Positions 14,976 to 26,098 are shown, counted from the stretch's first letter. The stretch is DNA of 64,000 nucleotides from Setoptus koraiensis (GCA_048013815.1 CM106586.1:23870001-23934000), one strand, 5' to 3'. Notes: generated by a model not told the origin, from the sequence alone. Made by a program: numbers and translations.

Positions 14976-17147
14976 ATGTCCAACAAATCACTGCAAACTA
15001 TAGCGAAAGAGCTCCTACCCGATTGGCCCAGTGGACCTCTGGACGAGTACAGACGAAGGGCCACTTTTGATTGGAGAAAAATGAAAATTTTGTTTGAAGG
15101 CGAAAATGTTATTGCAACCAAGTTTAAAATCTGGAATATCCTTGAAAAGGACCCTCTATTCAATAGAAAACCATGGGAAGAATTATCAAGGGATCAATTC
15201 AGATTGTTGACATTCCAAAGAATGAAAAAATTGATTGAGTATGATTTTGTTAATGAAGACGATTTCATTAATGATCCATTGAAGGCGCCGGCCATCAGTC
15301 AGTGCCTGGGACAAATAGATTGGTCATTGGGAGTGAAAAGATTTATGTCGCACGATTATTTTATTGCTGCAAATCGTGGTGTTGGCTCGGCCAAACAAAT
15401 AGAATTCGGTGATGATATTAAAAACTTCAATGCTCTCGGTTGCTTCTCACTCACAGAGTTAGGCCACGGCTCAAATACACGAGGTATCAAAACTACGGCA
15501 ACATTTGATCCAAACACTCAAGAATTCATACTCAACACTCCCGATATTGAGGCCATTAAGTGCTGGTCAGGCGGAATGGGACAAACAGCCACACACGCAA
15601 TAGTATTCGCACAACTAAAAACACCCGACGGAGTTACTCACGGATTACACAGTTTTCTTGTGCCTATCAGAGATCCTAACACTCTTTTACCATACAATGG
15701 AGTTAAAATTGGTGACATGGGACCCAAAATTGGCCTCAACGGCGTTGATAATGGTTTACTTATTCTCGATAACTATCGCATACCAAAAGCAAATTTGCAG
15801 AATCGCAACGCAGATGTGTCCGCCGACGGCAAGTATATAAGCCGATTCAAGGACAAAAAGAAACGTATGGGTGCTAGTTTTGGAATTTTATCAGCCGGTC
15901 GAGTTGTTATCATCGGATGTGGCATAATGAACTTGGAAAAATGCCTCACAATAGCTATACGATATGCATGCGTTCGTCGTCAATTTGGCCCCGAGTCTTC
16001 TCAGGAAGATTCGAATGGCTTGAATCAATTGGCATCCAATGCAGAATGGCCAATAATCGAGTATCAGACACACCAGTGGAGATTACTACCTTACCTGGCG
16101 GCTTCTTATGTCTTCCACCATTACTACTTAACCCTATTTAATGATTACATAGACTTCTTTATCAAAGTCACATATACAGGCTCCTCACCCGATGAACTAT
16201 CCGATATGGGGGCAGAAATTCATGCCTTGGCATGTAGTGGGAAAGCTGCTGTCGGCTGGACCGTGCGTGATTGCGTCCAGGAATGTAGAGAAGCTTGCGG
16301 AGGCTTTGGATACTTAAAAATAGCCGGCTTTGGAGAAATGAGAGACGACCATGACAGTAATAATACATATGAAGGAGATAACAATGTTATTCTGCAACAA
16401 ACAGCAAACTATCTGATTAAATACTACAAAGATTCACAAAAGAAAACTAACACGTCTGCTGAATCAAGTGCAATAACTTCCCCGTATGGATCTATAGATT
16501 TTATCAATCGCATTGAACAGACCCTCAAGAGTTATCATATAAAATCAGAGGGACCAACAACTTTACAAGAGGCCGTCGATGCTTTCAAATTTCTAGTCTC
16601 CTTCTTACTAAAGCAGACTAATGATCGTCTCGATGAACAGATGGTGGCGAACGGTCAAGATTTGTTTGTTGCTCGAACAAAAACGCAGGTATACTACGCT
16701 AAAAGCTTGTCGTTATCCTTTTTTGAGATGGTAGTTTTGGACCGATTCAACAAATTTTGCATTGAAAATCAATCTTCGGTTGACGCCGAAATGAACAAAT
16801 TATTGTATCAGTTGGGACTTTTGTATGGCTTATGGTCCATGGAGAAGTGGTCGTCAGTATTTTTTGAGTCTGGTTGCATTAAATCCGGATCTTCGACACT
16901 AAAATCCATCCGTGATCGTATATTGAGTTTATGTGCTCAACTGAAGGACAATGCGCTAACTTTGACAGAGGTATTTTCTCCTCCAGACTGGGTCTTGAAT
17001 TCATCGCTGGGAATGTCAGACGGAAACGTTTACCAAAACTTATATGATGCTATGATCAACAGCAAAGAATGTTTTGATAGGCCTTCTTGGTACAAGGAAT
17101 TTACTGAGAAGAAACCAAGAATTGGATCGTTGAAACCAAAACTGTGA
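14976..17147 (+). CDS. ACOX3: Peroxisomal acyl-CoA oxidase, ACOX3 type
   Basis: Flavoenzyme of peroxisomal beta-oxidation. It desaturates acyl-CoA to trans-2-enoyl-CoA and passes electrons to oxygen, giving hydrogen peroxide; ACOX3 members act on branched or very-long-chain substrates. The gene is a single 723-codon exon, a normal length for the family. Visible family motifs are [12 protein letters not shown] near residue 160 (FAD-contact region), the RRQFGP motif, the [11 protein letters not shown] block, and [12 protein letters not shown] near 464, whose Glu is the predicted catalytic base. Wording such as [13 protein letters not shown] and the [12 protein letters not shown] block is closer to ACOX3 than to ACOX1. 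The C-terminus is KPKL, a weak variant of the SKL-type peroxisomal signal. The downstream AATAAA at 17546-17551 probably ends the transcript. Confidence 0.93.
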   Translation: MSNKSLQTIAKELLPDWPSGPLDEYRRRATFDWRKMKILFEGENVIATKFKIWNILEKDPLFNRKPWEELSRDQFRLLTFQRMKKLIEYDFVNEDDFINDPLKAPAISQCLGQIDWSLGVKRFMSHDYFIAANRGVGSAKQIEFGDDIKNFNALGCFSLTELGHGSNTRGIKTTATFDPNTQEFILNTPDIEAIKCWSGGMGQTATHAIVFAQLKTPDGVTHGLHSFLVPIRDPNTLLPYNGVKIGDMGPKIGLNGVDNGLLILDNYRIPKANLQNRNADVSADGKYISRFKDKKKRMGASFGILSAGRVVIIGCGIMNLEKCLTIAIRYACVRRQFGPESSQEDSNGLNQLASNAEWPIIEYQTHQWRLLPYLAASYVFHHYYLTLFNDYIDFFIKVTYTGSSPDELSDMGAEIHALACSGKAAVGWTVRDCVQECREACGGFGYLKIAGFGEMRDDHDSNNTYEGDNNVILQQTANYLIKYYKDSQKKTNTSAESSAITSPYGSIDFINRIEQTLKSYHIKSEGPTTLQEAVDAFKFLVSFLLKQTNDRLDEQMVANGQDLFVARTKTQVYYAKSLSLSFFEMVVLDRFNKFCIENQSSVDAEMNKLLYQLGLLYGLWSMEKWSSVFFESGCIKSGSSTLKSIRDRILSLCAQLKDNALTLTEVFSPPDWVLNSSLGMSDGNVYQNLYDAMINSKECFDRPSWYKEFTEKKPRIGSLKPKL

Positions 17148-19226
17148 GATTTTCAGGCCATCGATCATCTTTAAGAATCGTCAAGCTGTTACTAGTTGTC
17201 CAATTTGTGTACTTTTACCCATAGGCCGGCAAGAGATAAATTCAAAAACATTTTCGTTGAAAATATCCTTGACGGATAAACAGGCCAAGGACTTCCTCTC
17301 GAGGTTTTCGTTATCGTCTCGTCTTTTCAGAGTAAAAAGATTCAGTTTTGTTGAGTGCAGTATTACTAATGGTGTTTAAAGGGAAACTAGTTTTACTTCA
17401 CATGTATTCCACACTAAATTTCTTCCTTTTATGCGCGACATCTTCAAATTAACGTCCTCGCGATACATCTGTTCTAGAGAATGAGAGAGCGAGACAGTGA
17501 GAGAGCGAGATAGAGCCAGAGAGAAACCTTCACCTTTACTGTATTAATAAACTAACGACAGTGACCGTTTGGCAGTGCACAATCTCGCAATGATCTTACG
17601 GACTTGTATGACAAAACCAAAAAACGATGAACAGATGCGCCACAAAGAATAATTTTATGGATGTATATTGAATGGGAAGAATCGTTTTGGAAGGAGGCGA
17701 GTTAAAAAAAGTGAGAAATATCTATTCAATATATCCATTATTAAAGCATAACTGTTACGCAATTGTTTTTTTACTTGAGTTTTTCCTTGTTGTTTTTTCT
17801 CGTTTGCCCGATCAACAACAATCGCATGACTGTCGTTGTCGTTTTTTCTTCTTTGTTGATTGAAATAAGTACGATACGAAATGCAAACAGGTTGTTGTTT
17901 GCAATGTCTTGTTGAAGAATGTTGTGGTGGTTGTTGTTCAAGTTCCAAAACCGGACGCACGCACTGGACAATGGACAAATCAATAGTTGTGCGGTTGGCC
18001 GAAGTGGACTTGTTGATTGTTGCCACAGAAACTGTTGTCGTTGTTGTTGTTCTGTGATTTTCTAATGCATACACTCCCAGTACAGAGAAAGAGAGTCAGC
18101 CAGACAGGGGGGGGGAGAGAGAGGAAGTAGATTGTTGATTTGAGTTGCGTAGGGGCCATCTGAGGAAAGATAAAAAGAAAAGAAGAGTATAAGTAGGAAC
18201 GAGGCATAATTATCAATGTTAGCTGATTGAGTCTTCACAGGGCTTAACTCAACTAAACTGTTCGATTGAGATTGGGGCAGTAAACAAAGGACGGACGAGA
18301 CAGTTGTTCGAATGGCTTTATCAAAAATCAATGGCCAGACTTGAGCAAACTCGATATGTCTGGCCCCCCTCGCCCGATTGACTTTTGCTTTTCGTCGATC
18401 ATCAACCATTTATGGAAAGTTCAACTAAATACAACAACTCTTTAGAACATTTGTACACACAGAAAATAAAAGACATTTGAGTCAACCCTTGTGTTAGAGT
18501 TTATGTGTTTATCAACGTCACACTTATGACTGTATTTGTCGTTGTTGTAGTTGCCGTTGATTTGTGGTTGTAGGAGAAAATTTTCTTTTGAGTGAGCTGT
18601 ATTTGTCAAGTATTAGAGCAATTGGTTTCGATTAGTGGCGATGGTCAATCTGTTGGCCACTGATTTTAGGTAGTAGTGCCAGCAACAACAAAAAGCAGCC
18701 ACAGCGGCGACAATAACAACGACAAGTGCTAGTGTTAGTGGCGATGGTCTTGCTCTTGGCGAATATCTTCAATGATACAGAAAACAGGAAAACTTGTAAA
18801 CCTTGACTTACTTGTTATTCACCCTGTCACCATGCGGCAAACTTGTGAAAAAGTTTGTGTGTGTGTATTTTTCATATTTCTTCTCTTGAAAATTCATCAT
18901 GAAGCTTCATGGCCTTGATTATTACATATGCTAATAAGTATTTCATGCAAGTATTCCTCGTATGCCGCACCGTTGTTGTTACAGGCATCAGTAGCTCGTC
19001 AACGTGAATTTCGATTGTTCAAGATTGTTAAACACTAACTAGAAATTACAGGCATTATTATTATCGCTAACACTCATTAACAGATGATTAGCGACAGTGT
19101 AAATCAATTACTTTATTAAGTTAATAGTGACAGCAAGACCAACACAGCAAGTGAACGACTAGTAAATTATTTACCATTATTACCAATCGCCACTTCAACA
19201 AAGACGATAATTAAATAATCTTCACA
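17148..19226. other. ACOX3 3' flank and ELOVL-a upstream region
   Basis: Begins with the ACOX3 3' UTR (AATAAA at 17546-17551). The block around 17234-17480 recurs in decayed form at about 20846-20925 and 21368-21600. The 18.9-19.2 kb part, just upstream of the first elongase, partly resembles 21.6-21.9 kb upstream of the second, as expected for duplicated promoters. Minus-strand open frames at 17655-18409 are Thr/Gln-rich and not recognisable. No RNA gene seen. Confidence 0.6.
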
Positions 19227-20168
19227 ATGACCAACATTCTAACGGAACGATTATACAACGGATTACATTATGTCACAATCGGTGTGTTTGACCAATTTGG
19301 TGACCCCAGAGTTTCACATTACAAGCTATTAAAGTCGCCATTCCCTGTTCTGATTGCCACTGCCATGTATTTGTGGTTTGTTAAGCGTGCTGGACCCAGA
19401 ATGATGAAAGATAAGAAACCTTACAATCTCTTACCACTAATTAGAGTCTACAATCTATTGATGGCCTCTTGGAATCTTATGGGCTTCGTAATAGCCTGTC
19501 ATCTAATGGATTATGGCCGTAACGCTATCGGTTGTGTACCAGTTGATTCAAATGACCGCAGCGAAAATAAACTCACTCAGATATATTATGGCTGGATGTT
19601 TCTAGTGTCAAGACTGATTGAGTTCGCCGATACAATATTCTTTGTGTTACGTAAGAAAGACCGTCAAATAAGTGGCTTTCATGTTTTTCATCATTCTATT
19701 GTACCATCAGTAGTTTGGGCATTTATGAAATTCACTCCGGGCGGTAATGCTGCCATATTCCCTTTTGTTAACACTCTGGTTCATACAATTATGTACAGTT
19801 ACTATTATCTGGCCACCTATGCTAAACTTCAACCATATCTGGGATGGAAAAAATACTTGACACAGATGCAAATAGTTCAATTTCTCATTATAATAGCCTG
19901 TTGTGTACATCCGACACTTATACCATCGTGCAAGACACCATATATTGTAACTTACATTGAAGTGGGATTCTCGATAATATTTATCGGTTTATTTACTGAT
20001 TTCTACCTGAGAAATTACAGAAAACAGCAACAACAAAAGTCGAAACTTGTCGAAGCAAGCCAGCAAGACGGAACCGCCACGTCAAACAATCACACAAACG
20101 AAATCAAATCATCGATTGCTACCGATAACGATTTTCCAGTAAATAATCGTTGTCGTAAAGTCCGGTGA
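19227..20168 (+). CDS. ELOVL very-long-chain fatty acid elongase, copy a
   Basis: ER-membrane 3-ketoacyl-CoA synthase that performs the condensing step of fatty acid elongation with malonyl-CoA. Single exon, 313 residues. Several membrane segments are visible, beginning with FPVLIATAMYLWFV. Family signatures are the KxxEFxDT-like block (RLIEFADTIFFVLRKK), the histidine box HVFHH at about 152-156, and GGNAAIFPFVNTLVHTIMYS before the TQMQIVQF block. The HVFHH form and the RKKDRQIS context place it with the ELOVL1/4/7 group. The tail after about residue 270 is hydrophilic and ends NRCRKVR with no clear KKxx signal. It is a tandem paralogue of the gene at 21917; the middle of the two coding regions is nearly identical while ends and flanks differ. 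Confidence 0.93.
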   Translation: MTNILTERLYNGLHYVTIGVFDQFGDPRVSHYKLLKSPFPVLIATAMYLWFVKRAGPRMMKDKKPYNLLPLIRVYNLLMASWNLMGFVIACHLMDYGRNAIGCVPVDSNDRSENKLTQIYYGWMFLVSRLIEFADTIFFVLRKKDRQISGFHVFHHSIVPSVVWAFMKFTPGGNAAIFPFVNTLVHTIMYSYYYLATYAKLQPYLGWKKYLTQMQIVQFLIIIACCVHPTLIPSCKTPYIVTYIEVGFSIIFIGLFTDFYLRNYRKQQQQKSKLVEASQQDGTATSNNHTNEIKSSIATDNDFPVNNRCRKVR

Positions 20169-20188
20169 ATAGTACCGCTAATCAGTTA

Positions 20189-20845
20189 ATTTTCCCATCT
20201 AAAAAAAAGTTTTGATTTGTATTTGTCTTTATGATCATAGATCATTGCACATAAACTATCGTTTAACAACAATATACATCCAAAGATCTCTCTCGCCGTC
20301 TCAAACTGAGAGGTCTCCACAAACTACCTGTCGTCAATATAAATCGGGGAAACACTGCTATGCTTATCTATCTTCTTCCATATGTCTTTCAACTCAGTTT
20401 CGAAGATTCGCCATCTTGATGGCTCTGTCTGAGGAATCGCTCGTATTCCTCACCGAGATTAGCTTCATCAATAGTTAGCGCATGTATAGTAGCAACGGAT
20501 ATTTAGTCAATCTTTAGAAGCAAGAGGCCGACAAATCTTTGGGTCACGCACTACCAATCAATTGTTGATTAGCTACTTGAGCTAGAAAATCACCCACTTT
20601 TGTGTCTCGTCGATTTACTTTGTTGTTAAACAATTGGGTATTTGTTGACTGACACAGGCAGAATGTGCAGGCAACTTTCACCAATCGACTCCCTATGTCG
20701 CCTTTGAAGATTTGCATCAAGAAAGTGAACCTATCAGTGGCTATTTGAAACGATCTTACTTAGCAGATAAGAGCACTATAAGAATCTGCTTATGTACCTG
20801 AGTAATGTCTCATGACAAGAGAAAACCATTCGCAGGTGACAAATT
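20189..20845 (-). pseudogene. Decayed fragment of the RhoGEF gene (DH-PH part)
   Basis: This stretch matches the intact RhoGEF exon at about 24178-24900 in the same orientation, with many substitutions and several small deletions that break the frame. Clear shared words include CAATCAATTGTTGATTAGCT, GAGCTAGAAAATC, TTTGTGTCTCGTCGA, GTATTTGTTGACTGACA and GGATATTTAGTCAATCTTT. The fragment begins about 20 bases after the ELOVL-a stop, just as the intact gene lies downstream of and facing ELOVL-b. It is the leftover of a tandem duplication that carried an elongase plus part of the neighbouring RhoGEF. It is not expected to make protein. Confidence 0.85.
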
Positions 20846-21030
20846 CAGAGTTCAGACAGTTTTTTTATGAAGTCATCCTTGACAGAAAAACAGGCCAAGG
20901 ATTTCCTCTTGAGGTTATCATCGCTGAAAAGAACCTGAAATAAGATCGTCGAAACCGAAACTGAGTGATCTTCACTGCATCATTTCTAAGAACTGTACGA
21001 CATCTTATCTCCAATGCGAGTGAGAATATA
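20846..21030 (+). pseudogene. Decayed ACOX3 3'-end fragments
   Basis: 20846-20925 resembles the ACOX3 3' UTR at about 17234-17310 (shared CTTGACxGA.AAACAGGCCAAGGA.TTCCTCT). 20948-21000 resembles the end of the ACOX3 coding region and stop at about 17124-17190 (ATCGT.GAAACC.AAACT.TGA followed by a similar TTCA..CATC...TAAGAA run). The two pieces appear in the opposite order from the source, so the block has been rearranged as well as mutated. Confidence 0.65.
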
Positions 21031-21367
21031 TAATCGAGTAATCATTAGCTCAACGAATCGAATTAAACTTACCGATGTTCCCTGCTGAAATTTCGAGGAG
21101 ATATTATGCAATCGAAATAAATCGCTCAAGGTATAGCGATTTTTTTGAATCTGCAACTACGTCAGATAGAATGAATAGAGGAAAAAATAATTAACATCAC
21201 GACAATGTTTGATCAGTTAAATGAGTTTAATCAGTCGCTAATATGGCATTGATGAGCTAAGTGTCTGAAGGATTACTACAAAAACTGGTCGAGCGACATT
21301 GTAGCATCTGCCACTCTGTCGAGCTGTGACTTATTTTAGCAATCAATTTGACTATCATTTATGCAAG

Positions 21368-21610
21368 TGACAAATTCAAAGTTCAGACATTTTTTTTCGG
21401 GGCATCGATGGCAGGAAAACAGGCCAAGGACTTCTGCTTAAGGTCATCTTGTCTTTTCGGAGTAGAAAGATTTCTCTCGGTTGAATATAGTCTTGCCACT
21501 AGTGTATCAAGGGAAACTAGTTCTGCATCATACTTGATTCTATCCATTTATGCACAGCATCTTCGAAATTGCATTATCGCTACATATTTGTTTTGGCCGT
21601 ATCGTTGTTG
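21368..21610 (+). pseudogene. Second decayed copy of the ACOX3 3'-UTR block
   Basis: Shares with 17234-17480 the ordered words AAATTCAAA, AAACAGGCCAAGGACTTC, TCGTCTTTTC/TTGTCTTTTC GGAGTA.AAAGATT, GGGAAACTAGTT, CATCTTC.AAATT and the final TACAT.TGTT. It begins with the same GTGACAAATTCA.AGTTCAGACA word as 20840, so the copies at 20.8 and 21.4 kb are closer to each other at that end. Marks the left end of the duplicated unit that carries ELOVL-b. Confidence 0.75.
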
Positions 21611-21916
21611 TCACTGGCACTAGTTGTTCAAATTGAACATTGGTCTTTCCAGATTATCAGACAAAAAGCAATAGCATCATTATCATTATTGTTAAGATCA
21701 GAGATTCATTCTTAGGTGATCAACGATAGTGCGAGGTAAGTTAAAAGCAATCAATGACAACAACACCGAGTAACAATTAAACGACGAATTAGTTTCGACA
21801 AAACAGATCATAACTTCAAACTTCAAAAAAACGACAGCAATCAAACGACAAATCAATCACAACAACAAAACAGATCCCAACTTAATCTTGACGACGACAA
21901 CTGAATAACTCTCACA

Positions 21917-23005
21917 ATGGCCAACATTCTAACGGAACAACTACATTATGTCACAATCGGCTTGTTTGACCAATTCGGCGACCCCAGAGTTGCACATTAT
22001 AAGATACTTCGGTCGCCATTCCCTGTTCTGATTGCCACTGCCATGTATTTGTGGTTTGTTAAGCGTGCTGGACCTAGAATGATGAAAAATAGGAAACCTT
22101 ACAATCTCTTTCCACTGATTAGAGTCTACAATCTAGCGATGGCCTCTTGGAATCTTATGGGCTTCGTAATAGCCTGTCATCTACTTGATTATGGCCGTAA
22201 CGCTATCGGTTGTGTACCAGTTGATTCAAATGACCTCAGTGAAAATGCACTCTTACAAATATATTACGGCTGGATGTTTCTAGTGTCAAGACTGATTGAG
22301 TTCGCCGATACAATATTCTTTGTGTTACGTAAGAAAGACCGTCAAATAAGTGGCTTTCATGTTTTTCATCATTCTGTTGTACCATCAGTAGTTTGGGCAT
22401 TTATGAAATTCACTCCGGGCGGTAATGCTGCCATATTCCCTTTTGTTAACACTCTGGTTCATACAATTATGTACAGTTACTATTATCTGGCCACCTATGC
22501 TAAACTTCAACCATATCTGGGATGGAAAAAATACTTGACACAGATGCAAATAGTTCAATTTCTCATTATAATAGCCTGTTGTGTACATCCGACACTTATA
22601 CCATCGTGCAAGACACCATATATTGTAGCTTACATTGAAGTGGGATTCTCGATAATATTTATCGGTTTATTTACTGATTTCTACCTGAGAAATTACAGAG
22701 AACAGCAACAACAAAAGTCGAAACTTGCCAAAACAAACCACACAAACGAAATCGAATCGTCAAGTGTTACAGATCGCATCATAGTAAACAATCGCCCACA
22801 TGAGAATAACGGTCTAAAATGCAAACAAAAGCATGAATCTGACTCAGCAACTAGTATGGCCAAGGATACCACCATGAGTTCAAGAAGTCTAGCTAAATCA
22901 ATAAACACAAAAGGTCATGCGTTTAACGACTTGACAACCCACGACAACGTCAAGACCCCCTTCTTTCAGTCCAAAAATCAAGAGGCAAAATTAAAAGGTA
23001 GTTGA
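21917..23005 (+). CDS. ELOVL very-long-chain fatty acid elongase, copy b
   Basis: Second condensing-enzyme paralogue, single exon, 362 residues, with the same EFADTIFFVLRKK block, HVFHH histidine box and GGNAAIFPFVNT segment as copy a. Copy b lacks three residues after the initial ILTEQL and has a longer, Lys/Ser/Thr-rich C-terminal tail of about 90 residues ending EAKLKGS. Across roughly 22280-22728 I count only a few differences from copy a, whereas the 5' and 3' ends and flanks are clearly diverged. AATAAA signals at about 23036 and 23055 lie just before the stop of the oppositely oriented RhoGEF at 23090, so the two transcripts probably overlap or abut at their 3' ends. Substrate chain length cannot be predicted from the sequence. 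Confidence 0.93.
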   Translation: MANILTEQLHYVTIGLFDQFGDPRVAHYKILRSPFPVLIATAMYLWFVKRAGPRMMKNRKPYNLFPLIRVYNLAMASWNLMGFVIACHLLDYGRNAIGCVPVDSNDLSENALLQIYYGWMFLVSRLIEFADTIFFVLRKKDRQISGFHVFHHSVVPSVVWAFMKFTPGGNAAIFPFVNTLVHTIMYSYYYLATYAKLQPYLGWKKYLTQMQIVQFLIIIACCVHPTLIPSCKTPYIVAYIEVGFSIIFIGLFTDFYLRNYREQQQQKSKLAKTNHTNEIESSSVTDRIIVNNRPHENNGLKCKQKHESDSATSMAKDTTMSSRSLAKSINTKGHAFNDLTTHDNVKTPFFQSKNQEAKLKGS

Positions 23006-23089
23006 TTCAAGAAATGCAGTATAATCAATATTATCAATAAAACTATCGTCCTTTAATAAATTTGTAGGGCAGATTATTTTTCGATTAGT

Positions 23090-26000
23090 TTAATCAGAGC
23101 CCTTTTTATCAGCGCTATTATTAATATTGCTTAGTTTTGATTGATCATTAATAGATCCTTTCAGGAATGAGTCTATATGGGTTCGTAACCCTACAATTGC
23201 CTCCCGGAGATTATTTGGTTTCATATTTGACTGTTCGAACTCGTTTTCAGACATCATTAGAGAGCTGACATTCATCGCACCAATAGCTAAATTTAACCAT
23301 TTTTCTCCAGATTGTTCGTCAACTGATAGCTTAGAAGGTAGATTTAAATCAAGTTTTGCGCAGTCTTTAGTTTCATTGAAACTCGCTTCAGAGACAGCGC
23401 TAGAATTATCCTTGATAGTCATGCTAGTGACCGCTATCAAAGCTAACTTTTGTTCCAAGAGATTCTTCAGATTTCTATCAATTAATTTCAATTTTTGTTG
23501 CACAGATACCATTCGCACAGATTCCCTTATGACAATTTCACATTTTTCTATCTTCGAAGGCATAATCAAAACATCATCCTCTCCAACATAACTTATAGTT
23601 CCTTCCATTTTTGTAGGGTGTGAAGAGTTCGACTCAGAGACGTTAGCTAACCTTCCCGAATCTGAACCTGCTCCGTTTTCAGTCTCGAAAATGTGATGAC
23701 CCGCCAGAGATTTTTCTTTTGATAGAAACTGAGACTGAGGTGCCTGTAGATTGATATCTTCGAGATCTGGTCGACTAGAATTATCCGAGCCGGATTTAGT
23801 GCTCGTGCTTTCATCTATGGAGAGAATAGAATGAAGTTCAAAAGTGAGAATTAATCTATATGTATAGGTTTGGGATGGTGTGTTGAAGGGCGAACTGATG
23901 CATCATGTGTAATAAACATGTTTTTTTTTTGGTGAAAACTCACATGATTGCCTCCTAGTATTTTTGGTCAGTTTCAATATTTGATTTTCAATAGTCCATT
24001 GGATCTTATCTCGCCATTTAGAACGATCATTGGGAGATAGTGCACCAAATTCATATATGCGAGAATCGTCTTTTTTCTTACAAAGTAGATAGAATCCATT
24101 TTCATCAGTTGCAGAATCGCGAGTCGTTAAATGCTCGTCTATCACAAATACTGGTGAATAAAACGGCTGACTAGTCGATTTTCCGTCTGGAAAAAAAGGT
24201 TTCAGTTTGTATTTGTCTTGGTGATCGCGGATCATAATGCACAAATAATCGTTCAGCAACAATACATATACATCAAAAGATCTCTTAGACAGCCTCAAAG
24301 TAAGAGGTCCCTCATGAACAAGTTGTTGCTTGCTAATGTCAATTATAGGGACACTGCTATGTTTATCCGTTTTCTTCCATATCTCTTTCAACTTAGTTTG
24401 AGAAGTAGCCATTTTGACAGCCTCGTTCACACGAATTAGTATTTGACGACTCTGGTGCAATGAGCGCCTGATAAATTCATGTTCTTCCCCGAAATTAGCT
24501 CCATCAATCATTGCCGTAGGTGTAGCCTTCAGTAGATTTTCCAGTAGTAACGGATATTTAGTCAATCTTTGGAAGCAAGAGGCCAACAAATCTTTGAGTC
24601 CCAGCCTACCAATCAATTGTTGATTAGCTGCTTGAGCTAGAAAATCGCCTACTTTTGTGTCTCGTCGACTAAGCTTGTTGAGCAATTCGGTATTTGTTGA
24701 CTGACATGAGCAGAACGTGCAAGCCGCTTTCTCCAATCGTTTCCCTATGTCACCTTCAAAAATTTGTACCAGAGCTGCACCTATGAGTGGCTCGTTGAAA
24801 CGATTATACTGGGTAGATAGGAGCACTTTATAAATCTGCTTGTGTATTCTGAGTAATGTCTTGTGGCAGGAAAATACCATTCTTAATTGCTCTTGACTCA
24901 CGAGTGATTCAGCCTTCATAGGTCTATAGAAGAGATCGTCGAGATGTTTCAGCCTCTCCGTATGTGCTTTTTCTGTCGACAACAATTCTCTTATAATCTC
25001 TTGCCGCCTATTACTTGGCCTGATTGGCATGTTAGCTTTTTCATTCTCGTCCGATGGAGTACTTCCGTTTGCTGGTAGTGAACTACTTGAGGAGGATTGT
25101 AACACTCTGTCACGTTTTGGAAATTTACTTTCTTCTTGATTTTTGTAAGCTGCGTTCGGTTTGTTCTTAGGACTACAAGTTTTCAACCTCTCCAAATGAC
25201 TATTCCAACAAGGAGCCTCGCTTACTTTTTTTAAACACGATTTGTGCGCCGAGGCTTCACATCGCGAACAAGTATAATGAACAGATTCTCCAAGTAGAAT
25301 ACCACAGCCCATACATCGAGGATCATGCACGCCAAAAATAAGATCAAATCTGTGTCCATTCATCGGTATTGTACCCGAAATCCTAGTACCCTTGCCACTA
25401 ACGAGTTGCTTTTGAGATTTTGGCTGAGAAACATTTTCTGACCGTTTCGCAACGGGCGACAACTTTGCATGCGCATTCAAATCGCTCGATGGGCTGGACA
25501 TGTAATTAGAATGCAGGGTAGTAGATATCGATAGAGGTGTCAGGTCAGCCAGAGTTGATGAAGAGACATTGAGATATTGCGAAACATCTATGTTACTATA
25601 GGTGGCCGGCAGCGACTTGTGTCGTTTGTGACTTGCTTGTAAGATTGAGCAAGGTGGTTGGATAAGATCAGATAGAGAAGATTCATGAGCCAGTTCCTCA
25701 CAAATATTGTATTTTCTGGTCTCATCTATTGAGCCGAGTAATGTGAGGGCAACAAATCTTAGGCAATCTTTTATCATTAGAACTACCTCTCTATGATCTA
25801 AATGTGTAACGAGTTGACCATTAACTTTGTGGATCTTATCAAATCTTCTGACACCGGCTCTCCAGGCAGCGCCATTTTCATAAACTTGCTCAACGAATAC
25901 GGGCGCCTGTCCTTTCACTCGCAATCCAAAGCCATTTTTGTCTCTGTGTATAATGACAGATTTTTCAAATAGTCGAGGTAACATTGGTTCTGTCTCCAGT

Positions 26001-26098
26001 TGTTTTGAGTTACTAATGACTGGGACCTCAGATAGAACATTATTGACAGTGACGTCAGTTCCGTTTGACGCTTTCGAAATATTCTCCGATGAAAACAT
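23090..26098 (-). CDS. PDZ-RhoGEF/LARG (DRhoGEF2) family guanine nucleotide exchange factor, without an RGS domain
   Basis: Activates Rho GTPases by catalysing GDP release at the membrane-cytoskeleton interface. Two exons, 26098-23944 and 23814-23090, join through TCAT|gtgagt and ATAG|ATGA to give 959 residues. Domains in order: PDZ at about 45-122 (GFGLRVKG loop); C1 zinc finger at about 249-297 with spacing H-x12-C-x2-C-x11-C-x2-C-x4-H-x2-C-x8-C; DH at about 364-560 (RRQEIIRELLSTEKAHTERL, QRLTKYPLLLENLLK); PH at about 590-705. The second exon adds an acidic, Ser-rich tail with a predicted helical part. PDZ plus C1 plus DH-PH is the DRhoGEF2 layout, but the RGS-like domain that normally lies between PDZ and C1 is absent: only about 125 low-complexity residues are there. 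The gene faces ELOVL-b with 84 bases between stops. Confidence 0.9.

Noticed and set aside
17655..18409. Minus-strand frames of 139 and 115 codons
   Set aside because: Composition reflects CAA/TTG triplet runs and a poly-G stretch. They overlap each other and match no family.
22385..22588. Identical 67-codon antisense frames within both ELOVL genes
   Set aside because: Identity follows from the near identity of the two sense genes.
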